From Pyramidobacter sp. YE332 (GTDB lineage: Bacteria; Synergistota; Synergistia; Synergistales; Dethiosulfovibrionaceae), in contig NZ_CP133038.1 of the NCBI RefSeq assembly GCF_033060595.1, forward strand, positions 2,170,001-2,234,000: 64,000 nucleotides of DNA, read 5' to 3'. Position numbers and translations under genes: made by a program. Shown piece by piece: positions 16,730 through 25,243 of this stretch. The notes beneath the pieces were generated by a model. It was not told where the DNA came from, made no database searches, and saw nothing but the letters and a program-made list of their open reading frames with translations. Position 1 is the first letter of the stretch, and every line of letters starts with the position of its first letter.

Positions 16730-17698
16730 ATGAAAAAATTGCTTGCACTCGCGACAGTCCTTTGCACTATGTTAAGCACAAGCGCGTTTGCCGCAGAAGT
16801 CCTTAAAGCCTCACATTCTGTGGCACCTTCTCACCCTTACCATCTTGGACTTGTAAAATATGCTGAACTGGTCAAAGAGCGCACAAATGGCGAAGTGTCC
16901 ATTGATATTTTCCACTCTGCGCAGCTCGGAAATGAACGCGATAACATCGAAGGGCTTCAAATGGGGACGCTGGATCTGTGCGTTTCCTCTACAGGCCCCA
17001 TGGGTGGCTTTGAACCTAAATTCCTGATGTTTGATCTTCCTTTCCTATTCCGCGACCGAGAACACGTTTATAAGGTGCTCGATGGAGCAATCGGCGAGGA
17101 GCTTTTAAAGAAACTAGCCGACGTTGGCATCGTGGGAGCTGCCTACTGGGAAAACGGTTTCCGACAGGTTACGAACTCCAAGCGCCCGATTAACTCGGTA
17201 GCCGACATCAAAGGTTTAAAGCTTCGTACCATGGAGAACCAGGTCCATATGGATGCTTTCCGCGCCCTTGGCGTTGACCCGACTCCTATGGCCTGGAGTG
17301 AGGTCTTCACAGCTCTTCAGCAGGGAGTTATTGACGGACAGGAAAACCCTGTGCCCATAATTTACGTACAGAAGCTTGTAGAAGCCAATCAGAAATATCT
17401 TGCCGTGACGAACCATGTTTATTCGCCATCACTCCTTCTGATCAGCGCAATCACACTCGAACGCTTTGACGAGAATACCCGCAGAATTCTCGTTGACACA
17501 GCCAAAGAGGTGGCACCCTATCAGCGCGGTTTGATCAAACAGATGGATGACGAACAGATTGGCTTGCTCCAGGAAGCAGGCATGACAGTGACCTATCCCA
17601 ATCAGGATGAATTTAAGGCAGCATGCGTACCTGTCTACGAGAAATATGAAAAGAAATTTACAAAAGAACTCATTGACAGCATTATAAATACGAAGTAA
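16730..17698 (+). CDS. dctP: TRAP transporter solute-binding subunit DctP
   Basis: 322 residues. A signal peptide of about 20 residues ends AFAAE. The mature protein shows the DctP pattern: LKASHSVAPSHPYHLGLVKYAELV, FHSAQLGNERDNIEGLQMGTLDL (shown in parts), FLFRDREHVYKVLDG, and YWENGFRQVTNSKRPI with the Arg that clamps a substrate carboxylate. GLKLRTMENQVHMDAFRALG and VFTALQQGVIDGQENP follow. It binds a carboxylate ligand in the periplasm for the DctQ/M pair downstream. AAGGAGG precedes ATG 16730. The neighbouring PanE/PanB genes make a pantoate-like or 2-oxo acid ligand plausible. Confidence 0.95.
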   Translation: MKKLLALATVLCTMLSTSAFAAEVLKASHSVAPSHPYHLGLVKYAELVKERTNGEVSIDIFHSAQLGNERDNIEGLQMGTLDLCVSSTGPMGGFEPKFLMFDLPFLFRDREHVYKVLDGAIGEELLKKLADVGIVGAAYWENGFRQVTNSKRPINSVADIKGLKLRTMENQVHMDAFRALGVDPTPMAWSEVFTALQQGVIDGQENPVPIIYVQKLVEANQKYLAVTNHVYSPSLLLISAITLERFDENTRRILVDTAKEVAPYQRGLIKQMDDEQIGLLQEAGMTVTYPNQDEFKAACVPVYEKYEKKFTKELIDSIINTK

Positions 17699-17849
17699 AA
17701 GATGCGTTTAAAAGCATTAAGTTTCTGAAATTGAATTCATTATTTCGTAACAGATAATACTATGCTTCTATAGATGCTTGATTGCGTTTCAATTTTACAA
17801 ATCAAGTATTTCTATCTAAAGGCATGATAGCGAAGTTTAGTGTAGGTGA

Positions 17850-17880
17850 GAGGCTGCGTTGCAAAGACGCAGCCTCTTTT
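17850..17880 (+). terminator. Terminator/attenuator between dctP and dctQ
   Basis: Arms gaggctgcgt and acgcagcctc pair perfectly and are followed by TTTT. Read-through would give less of the membrane subunits than of the binding protein, a common arrangement. Confidence 0.8.
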
Positions 17881-17894
17881 AGGAAGGAGTGCGC

Positions 17895-18374
17895 ATGATG
17901 CATAATGTCAGCAACGCTCTGAATTACCTTGTGGAGAAAATTATCTGCGTGTTATTGGCAGCTATGACGGTGGTGACCTTTGCACAGGTCGTTTTCAGAA
18001 TAATGCATGGCTCTCTGCCATGGTCCGAGGAACTGTCGCGTTACATGATGGTCTATCTGACGTTTCTTGGTTTGAGTGTCGGTGTCAAACGCGGTGCCTT
18101 AATAGAGATCGAAGCTTTTATGAGTTTTTTCCCCAAGTCAATACAGCGCTGGACTGCCGTATTCGTAACGATGCTGAATATGGCATTCTTCTACATCTTG
18201 ATTCGATATGGCATCAAGATAACGATGATCACACTTCGCCAGACATCCCCCGCTATGGGCGTGAAAATGGGCTATATTTACGCTTCAATTGCCATTGGTG
18301 CGGCGTTGATGATGCTTCACTCTCTTGATAGTCTCATTCAGAGCTTTAAAAGGGCGGTAGATGGACATGAGTAA
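17895..18374 (+). CDS. dctQ: TRAP transporter small membrane subunit DctQ
   Basis: 159 residues with four membrane helices (about residues 15-37, 50-70, 90-110 and 130-148). WSEELSRYMMVYLTFLG is the DctQ signature, followed by SVGVKRGALIEIEAF. It forms the membrane complex with DctM. AAGGAGTGCGC precedes ATG 17895; ATG 17898 and GTG 17889 are also in frame. The gene overlaps dctM by 14 bases, which suggests coupled translation. Confidence 0.93.
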   Translation: MMHNVSNALNYLVEKIICVLLAAMTVVTFAQVVFRIMHGSLPWSEELSRYMMVYLTFLGLSVGVKRGALIEIEAFMSFFPKSIQRWTAVFVTMLNMAFFYILIRYGIKITMITLRQTSPAMGVKMGYIYASIAIGAALMMLHSLDSLIQSFKRAVDGHE

Positions 18375-19653
18375 CGATATCGCATTGATACTTTTTGGAT
18401 CGTTGCTGGTTCTGTTTTTCCTGAAGGTTCCTATCGGTTTTTCCATCGGAATAGCTTCGGTGCTCACTTTGATGCTATGCACTCGCGTTCCCCTACAAGT
18501 GGTACCTCAGAGGCTTTTTACCGCGACGGACTCATTTCCATTCATGGCTGTACCATTCTTTATCCTGTCTGGTAGCTTGATGGAACAGGGGGGAATATCT
18601 CAAAGACTGATCTCCCTCGCAAGTGCCTTTCTTGGAGCTTGTCACGGAGGGTTGGGTATGGTATCCATCGTAGCCTGCATGTTTTTTGCGGCGATTTCCG
18701 GTTCCTCCGCCGCAACCACAGCCGCTATTGGAGGCATCATGATTCCCGCCATGGTCAAGCACAGCTACGACGTAGGTTTTGCTTCCGCGGTCAACGCCTC
18801 AGCGGGGACCATCGGAATCATCATTCCCCCCAGCATTCCCTTTGTTACTTACGCTGTGCTTACAGGCGCGTCAGTGGGAGCCATGTTTCTCGGCGGAATG
18901 ATTCCCGGTCTGCTGATGGGGCTGTCTCTGATTGTCATAGTCTATGTGATTTCGCGTAAGCGTGGGTATAAAGATGAATATACGGCCAGCTGGCATGATT
19001 GCTGGGTTGCTTTTAAAGACGCGATTCTCGCGATCTTCATGCCTATCATCGTCATAGGCGGCATTTACAGCGGCATGTTCACGCCGACAGAGGCGGCTGT
19101 CGTGGCTGTCGTTTATGCCTTTGTCATTGGAACTTTTGTCTATCGTCAGCTTAAATTCAAGGTTATTGTAGATGTGCTGATCGAATCCGCGGTCAGCACG
19201 GCGGGTATCCTGTTTTTGATCGCTGCTGCATCGCTGTTCGGCTGGATTTTGACGAACAACAGAATCCCCGACGTGATCGCCAAATGGATGCTTTCCGTAT
19301 CCTCAAATCCGGTGATAATCCTGTTGCTGATCAACGTGCTTCTGCTTGTTGTCGGCACGTTCCTTGACACCGTGGCGGCGTTAATCATCCTGGTTCCCAT
19401 ACTTTTCCCGATTTCTGTCCAGCTTGGCATTGATCCTATTCACTTTGGTCTGATAATTTGTGTCAACCTGGCTATTGGACAGGTTACTCCGCCTTTTGGA
19501 ATCTGCCTTTTTGTGGCTTGTGGTGTCTCTGGCATTAAACTTGAGAAAATCGCAAAGAGCGTTTTGCCTTTCATTCTGGCGCTCGTGGTGGATGTGCTTC
19601 TCGTCACTTATCTGCCCTGGCTCAGCACATGGTTGCCCCGAGCCCTGATGTGA
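18361..19653 (+). CDS. dctM: TRAP transporter large permease subunit DctM
   Basis: 430 residues with about 12 membrane segments. DctM signatures are present: SGSLMEQGGISQRL, ISGSSAATTAAIGGIMIP, the first helix-break motif IIIPPSIPFVTYAVLTG, and GQVTPPFGICLFVACG as the second repeat's equivalent. It is the Na+-driven transport subunit for the substrate delivered by DctP. ATG 18361 and ATG 18367 are both possible; the first overlaps dctQ by 14 bases. The gene lies on the island between panB and the GltS-like symporter. Confidence 0.95.
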   Translation: MDMSNDIALILFGSLLVLFFLKVPIGFSIGIASVLTLMLCTRVPLQVVPQRLFTATDSFPFMAVPFFILSGSLMEQGGISQRLISLASAFLGACHGGLGMVSIVACMFFAAISGSSAATTAAIGGIMIPAMVKHSYDVGFASAVNASAGTIGIIIPPSIPFVTYAVLTGASVGAMFLGGMIPGLLMGLSLIVIVYVISRKRGYKDEYTASWHDCWVAFKDAILAIFMPIIVIGGIYSGMFTPTEAAVVAVVYAFVIGTFVYRQLKFKVIVDVLIESAVSTAGILFLIAAASLFGWILTNNRIPDVIAKWMLSVSSNPVIILLLINVLLLVVGTFLDTVAALIILVPILFPISVQLGIDPIHFGLIICVNLAIGQVTPPFGICLFVACGVSGIKLEKIAKSVLPFILALVVDVLLVTYLPWLSTWLPRALM

Positions 19654-19764
19654 CGACAATGCGGTGCGGGCATATCTGTCATGCCACAGCTGACAGATGG
19701 CTGTGAGGTTGTTGTGCATTACAATTGTTGATCCTGTGGTGCAAAATAATCATAAGGAGGAGGA

Positions 19765-21207
19765 ATGAAAATGACAGCTTTAGCGTGGATAGGGGTAATG
19801 TTTATTCTCGCAGTGCTATTGCGGGCAAAGATCTTCTTTTTAGGGAAATCTCTGGTACCTGCATGTGTCATTGCAGGTGTTGTCGGGTTCGCATTTATGA
19901 ATACGACTGGACTTGGCGGTTCCTCATCGGCTGATTACAGCTACATTTCAGGGCAACTCTATACGTTCCTTTTTATTAACATGGGTATTACTCTCGCGGC
20001 GAAAAAAGATCAGGCGGCACATAAAACAATGCCACACCGTCTTTCGGGGTTCCGTGAAAAAATTGCTGGCAGCATGTTTTCAGGTATCCTTGGAATGGGC
20101 TCGTTCTGGGCTCTAGCCTATTCGTTCCAGGCTCTGATCGGTTTCGGCCTTCTGTGCCTGATTGGACAATACTGGGGGATGGATCCTACATATGGGCTCC
20201 TCATCTCTTTCGGTTTCGCTCAGGGGCCTGGACAGGCAGTCACATACGGAATTCAGATGGAGGCTGCGGGGTGGAGCCACGCTGTTCAGGTGGGCATTAC
20301 CTTTGCGTCTATGGGCTTTCTGGTCGCGTTTATCTTCGGCGTACCCTACGCAAAGAGGGGCATCAAAATGGGAATCGCAAGTTCAAGCGTCCGCCTTGGC
20401 GACGACGTAGCCCTGGGATTTTATGAGCCTGAAAAACAAGAAAATTACGGCAAGCTCACAACTTTTGGCGGCAACCTTGATGTCCTGACATTCCACGTCG
20501 CTCTTGTTGGCGTGGCTTGGATTATGGGTATCTATGTCGGCAAGCTGTGGGGGTTCTTCCCCGGCTATTTTGGAAGACTCTTCTCTCAGTTGCTGTTCTT
20601 TAACGGCATGCTCTGCGCCTATGCCCTCCGCTGGTTCGTCGGCAGGTTCGGGCTGTTAAAGTATCTCGACAGAGGTACTCAGATCCGCATTGGCGCTCTC
20701 TGCACAGACCTGATGGTGGCTTCAGCTTTCATGGCCATTGACATGCAGATCGTGGGCAAGTGGATGGTGCCTATTCTGATCATCTGCGTAGTCGCCTCTC
20801 TTGTCACGTGGTACGCCATTCTTTACTTCGGCGCGCGCTTTGGCGGAAGTAACGACTTTGAGCGCATTCTCGGTGAGTGGGGAACCGCGACGGGCACGAA
20901 CGCTACGGGACTCTCTCTTGTCCGTATCGTCGACCCCGAAGCGGAGACAACAACCGCGGCGGAACTGGGGCCAGCAAACATCGTGAACGTTCCCGCGTCA
21001 TACTTTGTCATGCCTGCTATTCTGGCCTACTCAGCCCGTTCCATGAGCAGGAGCTCTATGATCTTCTGCCTTGTGGCTGTTCTCGTCAGCTATCTTGTCT
21101 TTATGCGCGTCGTCGGCGTTTGGGGCAAGAAGACCTTTGACATGGCAAAAGGCGAGAAGTACCAGGATGGCAAACTCATCATGAAAGACGGCAAAACGGT
21201 GGCATGA
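19765..21207 (+). CDS. GltS-like sodium:glutamate symporter family protein
   Basis: 480 residues with 10-12 hydrophobic segments in two halves. The N-terminal half has KSLVPACVIAGVVGF and LYTFLFINMGITLAAKKD. SFGFAQGPGQAVTYGIQ in the first half and GEWGTATGTNATGLSLVRIV in the second resemble the paired glycine-rich loops of GltS carriers. The C-terminal tail is hydrophilic. Family members take up glutamate with Na+; this divergent member could carry another amino or organic acid. AAGGAGG is 4 bases from ATG 19765 and 10 bases from ATG 19771, so the second start may be the real one. Confidence 0.8.
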   Translation: MKMTALAWIGVMFILAVLLRAKIFFLGKSLVPACVIAGVVGFAFMNTTGLGGSSSADYSYISGQLYTFLFINMGITLAAKKDQAAHKTMPHRLSGFREKIAGSMFSGILGMGSFWALAYSFQALIGFGLLCLIGQYWGMDPTYGLLISFGFAQGPGQAVTYGIQMEAAGWSHAVQVGITFASMGFLVAFIFGVPYAKRGIKMGIASSSVRLGDDVALGFYEPEKQENYGKLTTFGGNLDVLTFHVALVGVAWIMGIYVGKLWGFFPGYFGRLFSQLLFFNGMLCAYALRWFVGRFGLLKYLDRGTQIRIGALCTDLMVASAFMAIDMQIVGKWMVPILIICVVASLVTWYAILYFGARFGGSNDFERILGEWGTATGTNATGLSLVRIVDPEAETTTAAELGPANIVNVPASYFVMPAILAYSARSMSRSSMIFCLVAVLVSYLVFMRVVGVWGKKTFDMAKGEKYQDGKLIMKDGKTVA

Positions 21208-21362
21208 CATTTATTGACAACTGAAATGCTGTGACTGTTCTCTGCGGGATCGGTCCTGAGGTGAGAATCGCAGGCAGGCTAATGGTTTGGCATGTTTGTG
21301 TCTGCGGGACACTGTGGGGCCGGTCCTTGAATTTATTATGAAATAGCTGAGGGAGTGAGAAT

Positions 21363-23051
21363 ATGAAGACGCGCGACCACAAAGGAAGAATATCGGAAAG
21401 CATGATTGGAGGCTATTCATATCTGGATACAGCTTTTATAAATGGCAAAGTGATCACTGTGAACGAAGCCGACGAGATTGTTGAGGCCGTCGGCGTCAAG
21501 GGAAACAAAATCGCCTTTATCGGAAGCGACAGTGAGATAGACGGCCTCATCGCCCCTGAAACGCGGGTCATTGACCTCAAGGGACGAACGCTGATGCCTG
21601 GCATCAACGATACTCATTTTCACCCGATACTGAACGGAATGCTCGGCTGCGATCCCAACTCGGCTATTATTGACACAACGCTCAAGCGTTGCGGTTCCAT
21701 TGTCGAACTTCTGGATTTGCTTCGCTGTGCAGTCCAGCATAAGAAGCCAGGCGAGTGGATATCCATGATGGGTTATGAACCACTGCTTCTGTGCGAGAAG
21801 CGGCATCCGACTTTAGAAGAGCTTGACGAGGTTGCTCCTTTAAATCCAGTCCAATGCATGCACGGAGGCGGGCACATTTGCATGTATAACACCCTGGCGC
21901 TGGCGTGCCTTGGCGTGACATCGCCAAAGGACGCCGCGAAATTTCCCCCCGATGAGGTAGAAGTGGTAAATGGAGCCCTCACTGGCATGGTGAGAGGTCA
22001 CACTCACTTTTTACTCTGGTCTCACGTCGGTTACACGGAAGACCAGCAGAAAGAAGCGGCGCTGGTGTCGCAACGGCAATTGCTTGAGGCTGGAGTCACT
22101 TCGGTTGGAGATATGGGAGAATGCGGGCGCACATCTTATCACGTTATGCAGAAACTCTGCCGTGAAGGTGCGTTCAAAGTGCGTGTCAACATGGCGCTTC
22201 ACAGCATCTTTGGCAAACCATTCTCTCTTGCTGAGAATCAGAGCTGGCTTGACCTAGGATTCCTCACGGGCCTTGGCGATGAACATTTCAGAGTAGGACC
22301 GTGCAAATTCATGATCGATGGCGGTTCAGGTGGTCCATCCTGCGCGACTCGTGAGCCCTATTCACATGCCCCCTCAATGGTTCGCGAAAGAGGCTGGGAG
22401 CGCCAGGAAGTTTCAGACTACATTAAGAAGATAAATGACGCCGAATGCCAGGCTACAGCGCACGCCATTGGTGACCTTGCTATTGAATTCATGATAGAGG
22501 GCTTTGAAAGGGTCTTTGCTGAAGATCCTGACAGAGTGCGGCGTTTGCGCCATCGGATTGAGCACTGCACGATAGTCGATCAGGATCTGATTGACAGAAT
22601 GGCGGTCATGAACATCTGCCCGTCTGTCAATGCCGGTCTCGTCGCCATGCTCGGAGCCAATTTCACGCGCTTTTACGGTGAACGAAACAGATATCTTGGG
22701 GCACTGAGAAGCATGATTGACAAAGGAGTAAAATGCTCGCTTCACAGTGACGCGCCCTCCGGACCAGTGGGACTTAAGTGCATTGACGGTTGTGTCAACA
22801 GGTATGACAGAGTAAAGGGCGTTCAGTGCGATCGTACTCAGGCTATAACCCCTCTTGAGGCGATTCGAGTCGCAACGCTTAACGGCGCATATTCTACTTT
22901 TGAGGAAAACATCAAGGGCAGCGTAGAGGTTGGCAAGCTGGCTGACTTGATAGTGCTTTCTGATGACATATTGAGCATTGCTCCTATGGACATTGACAAA
23001 CTGAAAGTTGATATAACAATGATTGATGGTGATATCCTCTTCTCAAGATAA
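21363..23051 (+). CDS. YtcJ-like metal-dependent amidohydrolase (Amidohydro_3)
   Basis: 562 residues. The N-terminal beta-sandwich has AFINGKVITVNEADEIVEAVGVKGNKIAFIG (shown in parts). The barrel starts with LMPGINDTHFHPILNG, where the HxH pair binds metal, and later has ATAHAIGDLAIEFMI, RHRIEHCTIVDQ and SLHSDAPSGPVGLK, giving the remaining His residues and the catalytic Asp. The C-terminus closes the sandwich (VEVGKLADLIVLSDD). YtcJ-like enzymes, including N-substituted formamide deformylase, cleave amides. Substrate is unknown; in this island it could release a carboxylic acid or amine from an imported amide. GGGAG precedes ATG 21363. Confidence 0.88.
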   Translation: MKTRDHKGRISESMIGGYSYLDTAFINGKVITVNEADEIVEAVGVKGNKIAFIGSDSEIDGLIAPETRVIDLKGRTLMPGINDTHFHPILNGMLGCDPNSAIIDTTLKRCGSIVELLDLLRCAVQHKKPGEWISMMGYEPLLLCEKRHPTLEELDEVAPLNPVQCMHGGGHICMYNTLALACLGVTSPKDAAKFPPDEVEVVNGALTGMVRGHTHFLLWSHVGYTEDQQKEAALVSQRQLLEAGVTSVGDMGECGRTSYHVMQKLCREGAFKVRVNMALHSIFGKPFSLAENQSWLDLGFLTGLGDEHFRVGPCKFMIDGGSGGPSCATREPYSHAPSMVRERGWERQEVSDYIKKINDAECQATAHAIGDLAIEFMIEGFERVFAEDPDRVRRLRHRIEHCTIVDQDLIDRMAVMNICPSVNAGLVAMLGANFTRFYGERNRYLGALRSMIDKGVKCSLHSDAPSGPVGLKCIDGCVNRYDRVKGVQCDRTQAITPLEAIRVATLNGAYSTFEENIKGSVEVGKLADLIVLSDDILSIAPMDIDKLKVDITMIDGDILFSR

Positions 23052-23235
23052 GAAGTGCAACCTCTCAACGGAAAAGAGTTTTTCGATACCGTGTTGCATT
23101 TACTTTGGGGTTTGGCATGTCAGAAATTATATAATTAAGTTTCAGAATTCATCTTGCATCTCAGAACTGTTTTCCGCATAATAGACACCACAGAACGTAC
23201 AATTTTGGGCGCTGGTTGCGCCGCAAGAATACAGA

Positions 23236-23514
23236 TGGCAGTATCAGCATGAATTGAAAGCACACGGTATTATCCAGTCGATGTTAAGGAAAGGCAATTG
23301 CTACGATAACTGTATTATGGAGACGTTCTTCGGGAGACTGAAGAATGAGATGTATTATAGACATGAGCAGGAATATAGGGCATTTAAGGATTTTACCAGT
23401 GCAATCAGAAAATATATAAAATACTATAACAATGAGCGGAACCAGATCAAAACAAAATGGATGCCGCCTGTAAAGTACAGGATAGCATCCATGTCTCGCG
23501 AGTTCGATCAGTAA
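23236..23514 (+). pseudogene. IS3-family transposase, C-terminal remnant
   Basis: About 92 residues of the rve DDE domain: WQYQHELKAHGIIQSMLRKG, then NCYDNCIMETFFGRLKNEMY with the catalytic Glu region, and YIKYYNNERNQIKTKWMPPV. The first two catalytic Asp regions and OrfA are missing, so it cannot be functional. IS homology begins abruptly near 23236. Downstream, 23515-23545 is the element's right end (tip GGTACATATCA). Confidence 0.9.
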
Positions 23515-23534
23515 TCATTGTGTCCAGGATTCTG

Positions 23535-23555
23535 GGTACATATCAGGCTAACTTT
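23535..23555 (-). repeat. Right 21-bp inverted repeat of the island
   Basis: Reverse complement of 11951-11971. It contains the IS3 tip GGTACATATCA followed by GGCTAACTTT and ends 10 bases from the sufU stop codon. Confidence 0.9.
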
Positions 23556-23565
23556 GCGGCTTTTT

Positions 23566-24012
23566 TCAGCGTTTCTTCGCGGCGTTGTCGAGGTTCCGCA
23601 GGATCTCGTCCATGGTATGCCAGCCCAGCACGGCGCACTTGACGCGCGCCGGCATGTGGGAAACGTCGCGCAGCGCGCCGGCCTCTTCGAGCTCTTCGAT
23701 CTCTTCCTCGGAGGCCGCGCCCTGGATCATGCGCCGGAAGATATCCGACAGACGCAGGGCCTCCTCTTTCGTGCGGCCGATGACGAGGTCGAGCATGATG
23801 TCCGCCGAAGCCTGCGAGATCGCGCAGCCGTCGCCCGCGAACGCGCCGTCGACGATGACGCCGTTTTCGATTTTGAGGCTGAGCGTGATGTCGTCGCCGC
23901 AGGACGGGTTGACGCCTTCCAGCGAGAAGCCGGCGTTTTCGAGCGCGTGTTTGTGCGCCGGACGAACGTTGTGTTCGGTGAGGATTTCGTTGTAAAACGT
24001 CCTATTCTCCAT
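23566..24012 (-). CDS. sufU: SufU-type iron-sulfur assembly protein
   Basis: 148 residues. Conserved zinc/sulfur residues are in place: Cys38 and Asp40 in NPSCGDDITL, Cys63 in GDGCAISQAS, and Cys126 in VKCAVLGWH. This spacing matches SufU, which takes sulfur from SufS as a zinc-dependent sulfurtransferase. LRLSDIFRRMIQG is the helical insert. It overlaps the 3' end of sufS by 11 bases and ends the suf operon. The stop codon lies only 10 bases from the island's right repeat, so any original downstream terminator may have been displaced. Confidence 0.93.
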   Translation of the reverse strand: MENRTFYNEILTEHNVRPAHKHALENAGFSLEGVNPSCGDDITLSLKIENGVIVDGAFAGDGCAISQASADIMLDLVIGRTKEEALRLSDIFRRMIQGAASEEEIEELEEAGALRDVSHMPARVKCAVLGWHTMDEILRNLDNAAKKR

Positions 24013-25243
24013 CGCGGCCCATCTTCTTTCGGATGCCCGCCAGGCAGGCGATAAAACGGCGGATGTCTTCCTCCGTGTTGTAAAAGGCGATGCTGGCGCG
24101 CGCCGTCGAGCGGCAGCCGAGATGTTCGAGCAGCGGCTGGGCGCAGTGATGGCCGGCCCGCACGCAGATGCCGGCTTCGTCGCAGATCGCCGCGATGTCG
24201 TGCGGATGCACCCCGTCGACCGTGAAGGAAAGGATGCCGTGGTGGTCGAGTGGATCGCCGCTGCCGAGCACATGCACGTGCGGGATCTTTTTCATTTCCG
24301 CCAGCGCCAGCGCGCAGAGGGCGTTTTCGCGGCGCTGGATCGTTTCGAAGCCGACGGACTGGATGTATTCGATCGCCGCCGCCAATCCCGCGGCGCCGCC
24401 GGCGTTGACGGTGCCGGCCTCGAACTTGTGCGGCACGGGCGCGTAGGTGGCGCCGTCGCGCCGGACGGACTCGATCATCTCGCCGCCGTAGAGGAAGGGC
24501 GGCATTTTGTCGAGCAGCTTGCGCCGTCCGTACAGCACGCCGACGCCCATCGGCGCCAGCATCTTGTGCCCGGAAAAGGCGAGAAAATCGACGCCGAGCT
24601 CCCGCACGTCCACGGGCAGGTGCGGCACGCTCTGCGCGCCGTCGGCGACGAGGATCGTGCCGTTGCGGCGGCACAATTCGGCAAAAGTTTTGAGATCGTT
24701 TTCCACGCCCAGCACGTTGGAAACGTGCGTCACCGCCGCCAGCCGCGTGCGCGGCGTCAGCGCCACGGCGAACGTTTCCGCCGTCAGGGAGCCGTCCGGC
24801 GCGCAGTCGACAAACTTCAACGCCGCGCCGGCCGCGCGGGCGGCGTTCTGCCAGGGCAGCAGATTGCTGTGGTGCTCCATGACGCTGACGAGGATCTCGT
24901 CGCCGGGGCGCAAAAAGTTCATGCCCCAGCTGTAGGCGACGAGGTTCAAGCTCTCCGTGGCGTTGCGAGTGAAAACGATCTCCTCGGGCGCGGCGGCGTT
25001 GACGAACTTCTGAACGGCCGCGCGCGCGTTTTCGTAGGCCTCCGTCGCCGCCACGCTCAGCCGGTACAGGCCGCGCAGCGGGTTGGCGTTGTTTTTCTCG
25101 TAATAATCCCGCACCGCGTCCAGCACGCGCTTTGGCTTCTGCGTCGTCGCCGAGCTGTCGAGATAGACCAGATCTTTATCGGCGAAAATCGGAAAGTCGC
25201 CGCGCAGGCGCTCGTCTTCCCGTTTCAGTTCCGTTTCATTCAT
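24002..25243 (-). CDS. sufS: SufS cysteine desulfurase
   Basis: 413 residues, a class-II PLP-dependent desulfurase. DLVYLDSSATTQKP is near the N-terminus; TVLVADGAQSVPHLPVD-type residues stack the cofactor, FSGHKMLAPMGVG contains the PLP-binding Lys, and GICVRAGHHCAQPLLEHLG holds the active-site Cys that carries the persulfide. It supplies sulfur to SufU and the SufBCD scaffold in the cytoplasm. It overlaps sufD by 8 bases and sufU by 11, indicating translational coupling. Confidence 0.96.
   Translation of the reverse strand: MNETELKREDERLRGDFPIFADKDLVYLDSSATTQKPKRVLDAVRDYYEKNNANPLRGLYRLSVAATEAYENARAAVQKFVNAAAPEEIVFTRNATESLNLVAYSWGMNFLRPGDEILVSVMEHHSNLLPWQNAARAAGAALKFVDCAPDGSLTAETFAVALTPRTRLAAVTHVSNVLGVENDLKTFAELCRRNGTILVADGAQSVPHLPVDVRELGVDFLAFSGHKMLAPMGVGVLYGRRKLLDKMPPFLYGGEMIESVRRDGATYAPVPHKFEAGTVNAGGAAGLAAAIEYIQSVGFETIQRRENALCALALAEMKKIPHVHVLGSGDPLDHHGILSFTVDGVHPHDIAAICDEAGICVRAGHHCAQPLLEHLGCRSTARASIAFYNTEEDIRRFIACLAGIRKKMGRDGE

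Larger units (their letters stand above)
11951..23555. mobile_element. AT-richer genomic island bounded by inverted repeats with IS3-type ends
   Basis: A 21-bp sequence at 11951-11971 recurs as its exact reverse complement at 23535-23555. The inner part, TGATATGTACC, is an IS3-family tip, and an IS3 transposase stump adjoins the right copy. Between the repeats lie an IclR regulator, PanE-like and PanB proteins, an IS110 element, a TRAP transporter, a GltS-like symporter and an amidohydrolase, all visibly AT-richer than the flanking M18 and suf genes. I infer transfer of a catabolic cassette. No target duplication outside the repeats is evident, so the mechanism (composite transposition, or recombination between IS copies) stays open. 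Confidence 0.65.

Noticed and set aside
17850-17880. Treating the hairpin between dctP and dctQ as the end of the operon
   Set aside because: The DctQ and DctM genes follow at once with a good ribosome-binding site and need DctP; partial read-through is the usual arrangement.
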